The notes: generated from the sequence alone by a model not told the origin. 64,000 bases of DNA from Isoetes taiwanensis (GCA_021234155.1 JAJEKV010000014.1:17826652-17890651); one strand, 5' to 3'; shown: positions 34,197 to 46,894, counted from the first letter of the stretch. Program-made: numbers and translations.

Positions 34197-36513
34197 TGTT
34201 GCCCATTTCTGGCAACATGGACCAGCATCTATGTATCAAAACCTTTGTTTCATCTATATTTCCTCTAAGGAAAAGTTTCAGGCTATTGTAATCCCATTAG
34301 AGTTTGGAAGACATTTGACCAAGTTTGGAAGACATTGGGGATCTCCTTTTATAGCCTAATCTTTCCCTTGAGGTAAAACACCTTCTAGACACATTCCCAT
34401 TTGTTTAACATTTTCCTTTGATTTGAAGATCAGGCAAAGGCTATAGCAAGTTTATCAAGGAAGCACAAGATTTTTTACCAAAGCTCAACCTTATGAAGAT
34501 TGCTTGAGTTGCATTAGTAGTTTGAAGTCACACACATGAGGATGCCATCTTGGAAGTGAAATGTGCTCTTATTCTAGCCTTGAAGTTTGGAAGACCCTTA
34601 TAGAAGTTTGGAAGACCCTTAGGCTTTGAGCAAACGATTTTTCACTATGAGGTATGATTTGAGCATTAGAGACAATCTGAGATGAAATCAAGTGCTACAG
34701 AGGTACCCATCTTGTCTTCATTCCATATCCACCTTTTTATGTCCTATGAACCTTTTATAACCTTTCTTTCACCCTTTTTTCCACTTTTGAGACCTTTTCC
34801 CATCTTTTTCCCATGACTTTTTCACCATCCCTATGTTGCAATATTCATTGACCATGGGTCAAAATGGACAAAAATTCAAATGTTTCAGTTTGACTTGAAA
34901 ACCTTCTAGATGTAAAGCTTGGCAAAAAAGAGATAACTTGGCCTTTTTAAATTTGAAAAAAACCCTTGGGAAGGCCTTCAAAATTGGATTCTTGGGATGC
35001 ATGCCAAAAAAATAAAAAAACCTATTCTAGCCTATCTACCCTATCTATTTCCACCTCACCCCCCCATTTCCATCTCATTTCCACGTGGCAGCAGGGCGTG
35101 GGGGCCAGACACGGGCTGGGTGTCCCCTCTGCGTGTGGCACGCAGTTAATAGTTGAGTCAGCACTTTTCCTTATATACCTGAGCCTCCAGAACCACTCCG
35201 GCCTGTGGGATATATCATCCTTAAGAATTTTCGATGAACCCTAAGAAATAGGGGAACCTGCTAAATCCGGCCAATTCGTGCCATAATTTGATTGAATCCC
35301 GCCAATTTTCTCCCGAAATCAGCTCCTGAACCTTTTCAGAGACCTCGGTGATCCTCTGTGGCACTTGATTTGATAGAAATTGCTCAATTTGGGCCTTAAA
35401 TCACTCGGCCGAGCTAGTTTTGTGGAAAAAACAGTTCTTAAACCAGCATTACAGATCAAATCGGAACGCCCCTCAGAGATATACCTCTGTGATTTTGGCG
35501 CACTGAATATTTTGATATCATTTTGCTCTGCTCTGCTCAGATTCCAGCTCTATTTCGTTCGAGATTGAAGTCCCGGTTCGTTGTGACCTGTTCAGCATTG
35601 AAGCACCTCGATTGCAAACTTAAATAATCATTCCATATTACTTCATTGGTATTTTTGAAGCCCTCGAAAGACTCATACAGTCTTGAAATTGCTCTCAAGC
35701 GTTATTACTCAAGCATTGTTATTTTCGAAACTTTGGTAATACCCTGTTGACATTATCAAACTTTCTGTACCACATTGCTATAATGCATAGTCTTTGCCTG
35801 AAAAATCGTTTTCATCATTGTACATCCATTTTTTGTAATTCTGCATTGCTCTTTTAAAAAAGCAAAAGACCAAAAACAAGACCAAAAACACTTACTCAGA
35901 GATTATATCTTCTTCAGATAGTTGTATTTCATCCTTATAGGAATCCTAGAAACCTATACATTCGGAGAAAACATATAAAAAGATTTCTTTTCATAACTGT
36001 TACAGAGTTTGTTCTTTTCTTGAGGTTTTGTTTACTTACAGGGAAACTAAAACATCCTTTTGCTATTCAAACCTTTTGCACGTGATCTAGAGGCTATTTT
36101 GTAGTTGTCTGCATAGATCCCAACCCAAAATTTCCCATCAAACTCCATCTCAAAAATTTGGCTCTCTGCTTTGGCACCGCCAACTTTTTGACCTGCCTTT
36201 GACCTCGATTTTCTTGACCTCCCTTTATTCAAATCAAGTCAAATCTTCTCCACCATTTTCCTCCGCTTGTTGACCACTTATAACACTAATCAGATCTTCA
36301 AAATCTCTCAAGGTGTGTCTCAAGTTCAGTTTTTTGCTCGACAGCTTTTTCGGTTCTGGGGACTCTAGTGATTTTGAAAAACTAGCACTTCAAAAATGAA
36401 TTTTCTGGTTTCATATGACAAGGATTGATCACCCTAAGTGATCCGGAGGTTCTAACCATTCTGCTTTAAGATTCCTTTGAGGTTAGGCTAAAATTCCGTG
36501 TTTTAGGCTAACA
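34197..36513 (+). repeat. Tat-like element 5' LTR
   Basis: Collinear with 50389-52715 over its full length. Differences are mostly small changes at CAG/CTG sites and homopolymers. Confidence 0.93.
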
Positions 36514-36629
36514 TTTTGAGGTTCTACCGAGATTTTCACCGGAAGTTGAACTCCATGGCACCAAGAAAGATCACCGAGCCTCACTGAGCAACCCGAGGTA
36601 ACAGTCAACCAGATCTAGTAGGGGTAAGC

Positions 36630-38084
36630 ATGAAAGTGGCTACCAGTTCCACAAAGAATGTTACAAATGTTTCGCTTTGCCTTTTCCTCCACAAGCTCCT
36701 TACCAATTTGAGCTCACTATACCCTGCTTTCTTCCCTTGTTATGATTCTTCCATGAATGCCAACCATTTCTTGAAGAATTTTGAAGAATATTATGAGGAG
36801 CATGGAAAGAAGAAAGGTACCAGGTTTGCTGAGTTTATCAAATGCATGAAAGGTGATGAGGCCAGATCTTGGTTGGATTTCGAACTGTCAATAGGTACTA
36901 AGTGGGATGAATTGGAACAAAGGTTTCTGTCAAGGTTTGGTAAGACTACTTCACCCCAGGACCTTGTTTTTGAGCTCAATTCCTTTTCTATTAAATCTGG
37001 TGAAAGTGTGAAACAGTATGTGGAAAGATTTAACTCTTATTTGCTGGTGTGTAATAGGAACCATGTTTCCCACCCAACCTTGCATCTGGTTGCTTCCTTT
37101 ATCAGAGGTCTGATGTCTAGGCCTAAGATTTATAGAAAGTTATTAAAGCTTCAAAAGTTTGGTGAGCTAGATTCAATCCATAAGACATTTGTAAAGGCTG
37201 TAGATTTAGTAGAAATGCTAAGCTATCTGCCTGATGATGAAATCAGAGATCCATTCTACCCTCCTCATCATGATACTGAGCACGAGTCACACTATGCTAA
37301 TGCTGCCCCTGTGTATGCAGTTCAGAAGGAAAAGAAGAAGCCAAAAGTTGAAGAGCTAGACCCCCAGGTTTCAGAAATGAAATCTGAGATAAGTAAGGTA
37401 TCTGAAGCTCTCTTAGAAGTTACCAAACAACTCATGGAGTTAAAAAATAGTAATAATGCTCCTTCTTCTAGCTCTGCCATACCTGAATGCACAAACTGTG
37501 GTAAACCCTATCATAGGGCTGAAAATTGCTTTGCAAGATCTTGTCCTAAATGCCACAAAAGGGGCCATTTTGGTAGAGAATGTCCTGTTTGTTCTTTTTG
37601 CAAAGAGATAGGTCATGAAGAGAAGTTCTGCAGTGTCAAGAATTACCTTGCAAAGCAAGAAAAAGGTAAACAGGTGTCCAATATTAGTTTTATTGAGACT
37701 TGTGCAGAAGAACAAGAAGAACAAGATGTTATGGTTGTGCAAACACGTGCTAGGCTCCATTCAGGTACATCTGCAAGTTCTGTCACACCAAGTGTAGCTC
37801 CTAAGGTAACATTTCAGCCAAATCCTCAGGATATAGCTCCTCCCCCTGTTCAAAGGTATAAACAGAAAGATTCTGAGCTTGATGAATTTGAATTGCTTAT
37901 GAAAAACTCCAAGGTTACTGTAGACTTACTAACTTTATTAAGGATTGCACCATCATACAGGGAAAAGCTCATCAAGAATACCCAAAATGTTGAAGAAATT
38001 GCTGCAGAAACTTGCAACAACATTTCTGTAGCCTTACCCGAGCACAATCAAGATCCGGTGCTTTTATTTGTAGTGCTACTATAG
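36630..38084 (+). CDS. Tat-like gag polyprotein
   Basis: 484 codons. Capsid-type domain with FAEFIKCMKGDEARSWLDF and WDELEQRFLSRFG, then SGESVKQYVERFNSYLL. A coiled-coil-like stretch (EMKSEISKVSEALLEVTKQL) is followed by three CCHC knuckles: CTNCGKPYHRAENC, CPKCHKRGHFGREC and CSFCKEIGHEEKFC. The true start may be an internal Met (MNANHFL, codon 42). The frame drifts at about 38060 just before protease; this is either a programmed frameshift or an indel. Confidence 0.92.
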   Translation: MKVATSSTKNVTNVSLCLFLHKLLTNLSSLYPAFFPCYDSSMNANHFLKNFEEYYEEHGKKKGTRFAEFIKCMKGDEARSWLDFELSIGTKWDELEQRFLSRFGKTTSPQDLVFELNSFSIKSGESVKQYVERFNSYLLVCNRNHVSHPTLHLVASFIRGLMSRPKIYRKLLKLQKFGELDSIHKTFVKAVDLVEMLSYLPDDEIRDPFYPPHHDTEHESHYANAAPVYAVQKEKKKPKVEELDPQVSEMKSEISKVSEALLEVTKQLMELKNSNNAPSSSSAIPECTNCGKPYHRAENCFARSCPKCHKRGHFGRECPVCSFCKEIGHEEKFCSVKNYLAKQEKGKQVSNISFIETCAEEQEEQDVMVVQTRARLHSGTSASSVTPSVAPKVTFQPNPQDIAPPPVQRYKQKDSELDEFELLMKNSKVTVDLLTLLRIAPSYREKLIKNTQNVEEIAAETCNNISVALPEHNQDPVLLFVVLL

Positions 38085-38526
38085 GTACCTCCCATCTAGA
38101 TAAGGTTTTGTTGGATGGAGGTTCCTCCCTAAATGTCATGCCTTATCATGTTATGAAAACACTGAATCTCAAAGTAGAAGACAACACTTCTATTGTTCTA
38201 AAATCCTTTTCCAATGCTAAGGTAGTACCAAAGGGAGTGGTGAGAAATGTGTCTCATTATCTGAGGGGAATCATTGTCTTAGCTACATTTGTGGTTGTTG
38301 ACTTTGAGAATGTTAATCATGCTAACATTTATGATTTATTACTGGGAAGAAGGTGGATGAAAACAGTAGATGCTAGGCCTATATGGTCTGAAGGTATTTG
38401 CACTATTTCAAATGGAGCAACTTCCATTAAACTGGTAAATCAAACTGACCCTTCTGCTAATATTAGATTCATAGATGTGGATATTTTGCAGGAAGAAGAG
38501 TTAGGAGTTTACAGTTTAGGTCTAGA
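38060..38526 (+). CDS. Tat-like aspartic protease, copy 1
   Basis: Frame +2 relative to gag, starting about SGAFICSATIG. Active-site motif VLLDGGSSLNVM (DGGS in place of DTGA/DSGA), then flap and LLLGRRWMKT. It is interrupted by the Helitron at 38527, where the host resumes at 44967. Confidence 0.85.
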
Positions 38527-38537
38527 CTAGAAAAAGT

Positions 38538-38554
38538 GCCCAGCGTTGCTGGGC
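38538..38554 (-). other. Helitron 3' terminal hairpin
   Basis: Perfect 7-bp stem GCCCAGC/GCTGGGC with a 3-nt loop, 11 nt from the CTAG end. It is the usual Helitron stop signal for rolling-circle transfer. Confidence 0.9.
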
Positions 38555-38559
38555 TTTTC

Positions 38560-41500
38560 ATGGGACATAAATTCAAGGCAAATGCTAGATTGGTGTAAAA
38601 AGAGCAAGGAATTGTAATGTTAGACTTTGTGCAAATGATTATGAACTTGAATGAATAGCTACATTGCATTCTCTCAAGGCTCTAAATGTTTAATTACTTC
38701 CCCTAGGAACAAATTCATTTCTTGCTTCAAGAATTGACATTCGATCATGTGACAATCACTGATTCAAACCAAAATATTTGGACCTATGAACAAAAATCAA
38801 TTTTCCTACTCCATGGTTTCTAAATGCCTGTTTGTGCATATAAACTTAGATTTTACAAGAAGTTTGAACTTCTTATTCTCCAGGAATGAAATTTAGATTC
38901 AAAACCTCTTCAAGGAGCCACCCTTTCATCATCTTCAAAACAAAATCTAAAACAAATCTTCTTCAACCTATGAAGCAAAATTTTCTTTTACTTGGATTTC
39001 TCTATTTTCGCCAAATTTTTGAAATGCTTAAACATTTTTTCATCCTAGGTTTACCTCTGCACCAGACCTAGTTTATTGCTCTTTATATAAGTGATGCATG
39101 TTGTTGTGTTGTTTTCATCTATATAATTGTTTCATCTCGACCATTGCTTCATGGAATATTCCTTCCAATATTCCATATAAAGCAACCAAGGTCATCTCCC
39201 CAAAATCAAGATGGGATAAAACTGGAATTTCCTTGTCACTATAAGATTTACAATATATAGAATGCAAATCAAGGATATAGTCAATGAGCAACCAGAAAAT
39301 TAGTTGCACATGAGAAAAAGTCATGTGTTGCTGTGCATTAGGGTTGCCCTTAGGGCCAAAGTTCCATATCCGTAACTTAGAAGGTTAACGAATTGTAAGT
39401 TTTTGCCTTTAGTTATGTTGGCGAATCTTTTTTAGCTTTCGATAACTGTCATAGAAATGTTGGCAAGTCTTAGTCAGTATTATTTATCCCATGACATTAG
39501 AGTGAAAAAATCACCTTTCCAAAACTCTATATTGTTTCTTTTTGCTCCATCGCAACTTTGCATTAAGACAGACAGACATACATACAAATAGACATACATT
39601 ATTTTTATGTCATGCCACATTGGCAGCATCCATGAGGACATATGACCTCATGGGTGCTCTTCATTCTCTTTGGGCAATGGCCTTGTGATGATATCTTTGT
39701 GTTGCTTATTTCTAATCCCGGGGGATGCACCTATCATATAGGGGGTATCTCATGCATGCTAGGGGTTGCCAGAAACCCCCTTATATACGCCTTAAAAATC
39801 CTCCAAAAACTCCAGTTTCAGTCGCATATAATAGGTAAGAGTATATGTATGGTTCATGCCCAAAATAAATCCTTCTGGGTCACTCACTAAATTGTATGGC
39901 TAAAACTATGTGAACCCCCCTTTTTTCCAATTGCCCTATTTTTAAACAAAAAGATGGTACCCTTACTGCGCCTTGTGCCCCATTATAACACACCACATTT
40001 TGCAACTCTCATATTCAGTTTGTAGATCCATAACAATAGTTAAAATGATTCAGCCTGGTTAATAACTTGAACATATACAAATTCTATCCTCCGATGCTAG
40101 GAATTAATGATTCCCATTTATAACATGGATGAAAAGATAATGCAGACTCTACACCTAAATGTTGGGCAAAGGAAAAATCCCAAGTGCATTTCAAGAATTC
40201 TCTTTGACACTTTTTTTAAAACTCCCTTTCAAGACAATGCAAATCTACATCGACTCAAAGCAAAATTTGTGGTTATCTTAACAAGTTTGCCAAGAAAAAG
40301 ATCCCCTTACCTGATTTTTTGAGTCCAATCCAAAATGAACAAAAGCATATGTCTTCTATCATTTAATTTAGACTCCCCACTTACGATAGATTAGTATTGA
40401 GCCACTTTATTGTAGCTGAAAAGGAATGCATCAACAAGCATGCATAAAATGTAGAGAACCAACTTGAATTGACGTGGCAAGAAATACAATGCCCCAAAAG
40501 ATGGGTAGCTTGCATTTCAAGCAACCAAAATGGTAATTACAATTCCCATGTGCTCAAATAAAATTTCATTTTTTACACATTCTCATGATGTTGTTTATTA
40601 TACGAGATATTCACAACAACTTGGATATGTGTATATTTGCGCATCTTCGAGTAAGTTGCTCATACAAAATTCATAGATCCAATCCATGAACATAAGGTTG
40701 CCCACATAATTCGGATATGGCTCATGTGCTCTGCTCAAACAAAATTTATAGCACCCAATTAATTCGAGACAAACTTAGTATTAATATCTAAGACCCCATC
40801 AGCCCACTTATATGTGCCGGAAGACGGATTTGAGGAGATTAAGTCGGGAAGTTTCACATCCGAAAAAAGCAACTTCCTAAAGCAATGCAAGAAGACAAGT
40901 CCATATGAAATATTTCCTAAAGCTTATTGTAGCCGCAATGTGAAAAAAATGATTCGACCCCACTTTGCTTATTCTATCGACCCTAATCCCATAAAAACTT
41001 CACAAGTGAGACAGTGGGGACCAAGATGAAACCGGAAAATCTGGCTAGAAAACCTTTATATCCGACATTGGGCACTCTTCTACCTGATCCATGTGTTTGC
41101 ACATCGACAACATAGAGAAAAAAGATTTATTTGATTTAAAACCTTCCTTTTTACATATTGATTGAGATTTTCCCCGATTTATACCATGTGCCACATTGCC
41201 CGCATTCTTCCCCGCATAGTGGGGACAATGAGCTCTAAAGAAGCTCGTGGCATCTATTGCCATGGCCAATAGTGCATGTTTGCTGGTGTTATTTCCAGAT
41301 GACAACTTGAAAACATGCTTGCGATCATGATAGAACTAAAACTTCAAAGAACAAATACCCATGCATGATCCATGCCCCCGAGCTCAAATATGAGCTTTCA
41401 TAGCGAGATCATGCATTTGAGCGTTTTAAAGCCCGCAAACTATCGAAACAGCTCAAAGCAATCTTGGAAGCCCGTCTCTGAGGATCTCTGTGGAAGAATA

Positions 41501-42040
41501 AAATCCGTTGCATTTGTCGTTGAGAATTACGCAAGTAGTAAGCGGACCGGATGACCACCCATTTCTGCCGTACTTGATCAAATGTCTAACATGCAATTGA
41601 CACCATACTATATCCAGCTATTATCCCCGCAAGAACCGCTTTCGACAAAGACTTTTGGGCATCAATTATCCATCAAATAATGTGAAGTAATCAGAATCGA
41701 GCATCCACACAATAGTCTGCTATTTGATCTATGACTAAATTTTACAAAAATGTGCCGTTAGTTGATGCCCGTGAGAATGTTCATAGAGAAGAAAGATAGC
41801 GATTGTAGAGAAAAGCTACAATAAGTGGCTTCGTAGAAAGCACAGGATTCGAGTCGAGAACATATTGCAACATTACATTGCTTGGGTTAATCGGCCACGC
41901 TTTATGACCTGCATCAATGATTACAAGTTGTGACCAGCAATGTCACAAAACTCCATATCTATACCGTCCGTGTTTGCTTTGCGGATCAAGGCTAAATTTT
42001 AAACATTCAACACTTGTACAACACAAATTGATCAAGAAAT
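38560..42040. other. Helitron interior, nothing recognised
   Basis: Short ORFs only. The longest (41305-41045, minus) reads SSGNNTSKHALLAMAIDATS and gives no family match. Probably captured or intergenic host DNA. Confidence 0.4.
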
Positions 42041-44256
42041 CTGCAAAGTTGTCAACAGCTAATGCATTCCACCTTGTCGCTTTCGAGACACACAATATCC
42101 CTCCCTTCATTTTTCTTGCTTTATGACTCACAACTCCATAGATGAGGTATCATCTCAGCTCTAGCATGGCCACTCCATTTCACCATCCAATGTGACAAGC
42201 TAACTTGGTATTTCGCATACTACAAGCAAGCATCCAACAAGGTTTGGATTAATGTACCCAAAGCTTCGCTTTGATTGCTCTAGTCAAAACTGGGCTCGCA
42301 ACAAAGAGATCCGCCATAAAAAAAAATGTGACTTGGCCAAATGCGTAAGATATCTATAACATGCGTTCTCTATATAGCTATGCGAGAATCTATGCAGGAC
42401 TATTTCGAGGTTGAAATTCATGATATTGCAAAGTGTTCAATAATCGAAAATACAATATCAAAAGTAGAAGAGCTTACCCTAACAAACACCTTTCGTTCGA
42501 TCCTTGTCGGCATGCATATGAACAGGATTATATAGTCAGGGAAAAATGGGCCTCAGCAGTATATCATGCGGCATGCCCATGTTATTTTTGGAATCCCATG
42601 TGAGGAACAATTGTGAAGCTGCTTTTAGGCATTTTGTAGAACTCCAACTACTATGGAATTCTAGATCCAAACCGCCAAGTCTATGCCATAGCCAAGCTTC
42701 GTCATAAACCATAAAGATACGGGTTAAGAAACGAAAAGTGAACGACCAAGATTGATTTTAGATAGGACTGAATCTGCAAAGTTGTCAACAGCTAATGCAT
42801 TCCACCTTGTCGTTTTCGAGACACACAATCTCCACATGCAATATCCCTCCCTTCATTTTTCTTGCTTTATGACTCACAACTCCATAGATGAGGTATCATC
42901 TCAGCTCTAGCATGGCCACTCCATTTCACCATCCAATGCAACAAGCTAACTTGGTATTTCGCATACTACAAGCAAGCATCCAACAAGGTTTGGATTAATG
43001 TACCCAAAGCTTCGCTTTTGATTGCGCTTAGTCAAAACTGGGCTCGCAACAAAGAGATCCACCATAAAAAAGCAGGACTTGGCCAAATGCGTAAGATATC
43101 TATAACATGCGTTCTCTATATAGCTATCGAGAATCAGCGGGGACTATTTCGAGGTTGAAATTCATGATATTGCGGTGTTCAATAATCGAAAATACAATAT
43201 CAAAAGTAGAAGAGCTTACCCTAACAAACCTACTCGCTTCTGATCCTTGTCGGCATGCATATGAACAGATTATATAGTCGAGGAAAAAATGGGCCTCAAA
43301 GAAGATATCATGCGGCATGCCCATGTTATTTTTGGAATCCCATGTGAGGAACAATTGTGAAGTCGCTTTTAGGCATTTTGTAGAACTCCAACTACTATGG
43401 AATTCTAGATCCAGCCGCCAAGTCTATGCCATAGCCAAGCTTCTGTCATAAACCATAAAGATACGGGTTAAGAAACGAAAAGTGAACGACCAAGATTGAT
43501 TTTAGATAGGACTGAATCTGCAAAGTTGTCAACAGCTAATGCATTCCACCTTGTCGTTTTCGAGACACACAATCTCCACATGCAATATCCCTCCCTTCAT
43601 TTTTCTTGCTTTATGACTCACAACTCCATAGATGAGGTATCATCTCAGCTCTAGCATGGCCACTCCATTTCACCATCCAATGCAACAAGCTAACTTGGTA
43701 TTTCGCATACTACAAGCAAGCATCCAACAAGGTTTGGATTAATGTACCCAAAGCTTCGCTTGATTGCGCTAGTCAAAACTGGGCTCTGCAACAAAGAGAT
43801 CCACCATAAAAAACAGGACTTGGCCAAATGCGTAAGATATCTATAACATGCGTTCTCTATATAGCTATGCGAGAATCTGTGCAGGACTATTTCGAGGTTG
43901 AAATTCATGATATTGCAGTGTTCAATAATCGAAAATACAATATCAAAAGTAGAAGAGCTTACCCTAACAAACCTACTCGTTCTGATCCTTGTCAGCATGC
44001 ATATGAACAGGATTATATAGTCAGGGAAAAATGGGCCTCAGCAGTATATCATGCGGCATGCCCATGTTATTTTTGGAATCCCATGTGAGGAACAATTGTG
44101 AAGCTGCTTTTAGGCATTTTGTAGAACTCCAACTACTATGGAATTCTAGATCCAGCCGCCAAGTCTATGCCATAGCCAAGCTTCTGTCATAAACCATAAA
44201 GATACGGGTTAAGAAACGAAAAGTGAACGACCAAGCTTGATTTTAGATAGGACTGA
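42041..44256. repeat. 3 x ~740-bp tandem array inside the Helitron
   Basis: Units start at 42041, 42774 and 43518 with CTGCAAAGTTGTCAACAGCT. Copies differ by short indels, many at CAG/CTG positions (for example TCAGCAGTAT in copies 1 and 3 against TCAAAGAAGAT in copy 2). Confidence 0.93.
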
Positions 44257-44521
44257 ATTCGAAAAATGGCTGAATGCAGATGCAAATAGAAGAAATCTCA
44301 CCTGAAGTCAGCTTGTTATCTGGGCTGGTCTCTGGACCGCCAAGATACTTCCAGAGCAATTTTTGTGCTTTTGCAGGCCTGGATTCATGAGATGCAAGAG
44401 TCAAGTAATTCGGCTCAAAATCTACACATTTTATCATCTTCTTAACCTGCATTGCGGCTTCAACTTCATCATCTAGTTGCATGCATATCTTGAACTTTCT
44501 TTTGCTAACAATGACAATCAT
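44243..44521 (-). pseudogene. Captured gene fragment, possibly ZIP4/SPO22-like
   Basis: 92-codon frame with KFKICMQLDDEVEAAMQVKK and MIKCVDFEPNYLTLASHES. The C-D-F-x-P-x-(F/Y)-L-T-L-x-x-H-E spacing resembles the TPR meiotic protein ZIP4/SPO22 as I remember it. Further coding-like sequence (LIVAGESSMWLAE) lies just upstream at about 44560-44620 in another frame. Close to the Helitron 5' end, where captured exons are common. Assignment tentative. Confidence 0.35.
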
Positions 44522-45014
44522 GCTACAGAGAAGTTTGAATCTATTCCGCCAACCACATAGAAGATTCTCCAGCCACTATCAGGTTTACTGCATCCTTGCA
44601 CTTTAGGTTTGAAGCCATTTTGTCAAAGATAACTAAAAAAGAAATACCCGTGGTAGCTGCAGAAGAACAACGCTGGTTTTTCCCTCCCACTATTCTCTAC
44701 AAGATTTTAGCAGCAAAAGGACCAAAAAGCCTTAACCATAATCAAAGACCCAATCACACGTGACATACCTCATGTAACCCGGAAGAGAAGAGGTTTCAAT
44801 TGTTTGAAGCAAGAGAGAATGAGCGGTTATTGACCACGTCACAAAACAAAGCATTCATTCTAAAAAAATAAAAAAAATAATCTCACGGCATACAATGAAA
44901 GTGGTGAAATGCAAGGCCAAGATCGCGCACAAACTATCCTAAAACGCCATTATTATTATATATAGATGTTGATATAAATGCAGAAGTTATCAACTTTGCT
45001 CATGTAGAGTAGAA

Positions 45015-45470
45015 ATGCTAAGCTATCTGCCTGATGATGAAATCAGAGATCCATTCTACCCTCCTCATCATGATACTGAGCACGAGTCACACTATGCTAA
45101 TGCTGCCCCTGTGTATGCAGTTCAGAAGGAAAAGAAGAAGCCAAAAGTTGAAGAGCTAGACCCCCAGGTTTCAGAAATGAAATCTGAGATAAGTAAGGTA
45201 TCTGAAGCTCTCTTAGAAGTTACCAAACAACTCATGGAGTTAAAAAATAGTAATAATGCTCCTTCTTCTAGCTCTGCCATACCTGAATGCACAAACTGTG
45301 GTAAACCCTATCATAGGGCTGAAAATTGCTTTGCAAGATCTTGTCCTAAATGCCACAAAAGGGGCCATTTTGGTAGAGAATGTCCTGTTTGTTCTTTTTG
45401 CAAAGAGATAGGTCATGAAGAGAAGTTCTGCAGTGTCAAGAATTACCTTGCAAAGCAAGAAAAAAGGTAA
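45015..45470 (+). pseudogene. Duplicated gag C-terminus with zinc knuckles
   Basis: Repeats gag residues from EMLSYLPDDE to the third CCHC knuckle (SVKNYLAKQEK), then loses frame at an extra A near 45465. It lacks the capsid part. Confidence 0.9.
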
Positions 45471-45845
45471 ACAGTGTCCAATATTAGTTTTATTGAGACT
45501 TGTGCGTAAGAACAAGAAGAACAAGATGTTATGGTTGTGCAAACACGCTAGGCTCCATTCAGTACATCCGCAAGTTCTGTCCCACCAAGTGTAGCTCCTA
45601 AGGTAACATTTCAGCCAAATCCTCAGGATATAGCTCCTCCCCCTGCTCAAAGGTATAAACAGAAAGATTCTGAGCTTGATGAATTTGAATTGCTTATGAA
45701 AAACTCCAAGGTTACTGTAGACTTACTAACTTTATTAAGGATTGCACCATCATACAGGGAAAAAGCTCATCAAGAATACCCAAAATGTTGAAGAAATTGC
45801 TGCGAAACTTGCAACAACATTTCAGAGCCTTACCCGAGCACACCT

Positions 45846-46330
45846 TTGAAGATCCGGGGTGCTTTTATTTGTAGTGCTACTATAGGTACCTCCCATCTAG
45901 ATAAGGTTTTGTTGGATGGAGGTTCCTCCCCAAATGTCATGCCTTATCATGTTATGAAAAAACACCTTGAATCTCAAAGTAGAAGACAACACTTCTATTG
46001 TTCTAAAAATCCTTTTCCAATGCTAAGGTAGTACCAAAGGGAGTGGTGAGAAATGTGTCTGTTAATCTGGGGAATCATTGTCTTAGCTACATTTGTGGTT
46101 GTTGACTTTGAGAATGTTAATCATGCTAACATTTATGATTTATTACTGGGAAGAAGGTGGATGAAAACAGTAGATGCTAGGCCTATATGGTCTCGAAGGT
46201 ATTTGCACTATTTCAAATGGAGCAACTTCCATTAAACTGGTAAATCAAACTGACCCATACGCTAACATTAGATTCATAGATGTGGATATTTTGCGGGAAG
46301 AAGAGTTAGGAGTTTACAGCTTTAGGTCTA
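45846..46330 (+). pseudogene. Duplicated aspartic protease
   Basis: Repeats the protease with VLLDGGSSPNVM (Leu to Pro next to the active site) and LLLGRRWMKT. Two frameshifts relative to copy 1. This copy is contiguous with the downstream pol region. Confidence 0.88.
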
Positions 46331-46373
46331 GATGTTGATATAAATGCGAAGTTATCAACTTTGCTCATGTAGA

Positions 46374-46860
46374 GTTCCCCGATCCAAAAGAAAACAAGGC
46401 CTACCTTTGGTTTGATGGAGGTATGTCTAAGAAATTAGGGATTGCTTCTTCTGGCGCTATTCAAGGATGATCACGAGATCTTAAAGTGATGACTAAGATA
46501 GGGAGAATTCATCCTAATATTTCTTCTAATGCAGAAATATAGGGCCCTCATTGCAGGCCTACAGGAAGCAAGGTTCATGAATATTTCCATATTGTTATCT
46601 ATGGAGACTCACAACTTGTTTGCAAACAGATTTTGGGAGAATACCAAACAAAACATCAAGATATGGAGGATCTGAACACACAAGCTCGAGAATTGCTAAC
46701 TTTTTTTTGATCATTGGGAAATTTATCATATTCCAAGGTCTAAAAACTTTGAGGCTGATTCTTTGTGCAGAAAACACTCTTAGAGCATCTCTGAGGGGAG
46801 CTATCAAGGAAGATGTCCTAGATGAAGATGAACTCTCTCGGTTTCATCCTATCTTGACCA
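46374..46860 (+). pseudogene. Extra RNase H domain upstream of RT
   Basis: Readable across three frames: LWFDGGMSKKLGIASSGAI (first catalytic Asp), AEI followed by ALIAGLQEA (Glu), VIYGDSQLVCKQILGEYQ (Asp), then ARELLTFF, YHIPRSKNFEADSLC (last Asp). This is the plant/archaeal-type RNase H found as a second RNase H in Tat elements. Here it sits between protease and RT, not between the gypsy RNase H and integrase. The frame is broken by several indels. Confidence 0.75.
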
Positions 46861-46894
46861 TCAACCTAGCACAAGAGGAATCACACAAAAGAAC

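Larger units (their letters stand above)
38527..44966 (-). mobile_element. Helitron, 6440 bp, intact termini
   Basis: Read on the minus strand it starts TCTATATATAATAATAATGG (44966) and ends with a 7-bp hairpin (GCCCAGC, loop AAC, GCTGGGC), ACTTTTT and CTAG (38527). It sits between host A (38526) and T (44967) with no target duplication. The uninterrupted site is present at 46326-46334 in the duplicated gag-protease copy. No Rep/helicase ORF is visible, so it is non-autonomous. It carries a 3 x 740-bp tandem array and at least one gene-like fragment. Confidence 0.92.
45008..46373 (+). repeat. Second copy of the gag-protease segment (1.36-kb tandem duplication)
   Basis: Repeats 37208-38526 plus 44967-45007 almost base for base. 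The first copy lies directly before it and is split by the Helitron, so the duplication predates the Helitron. The copies differ mainly at CAG/CTG sites and by single-base indels. Confidence 0.92.
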
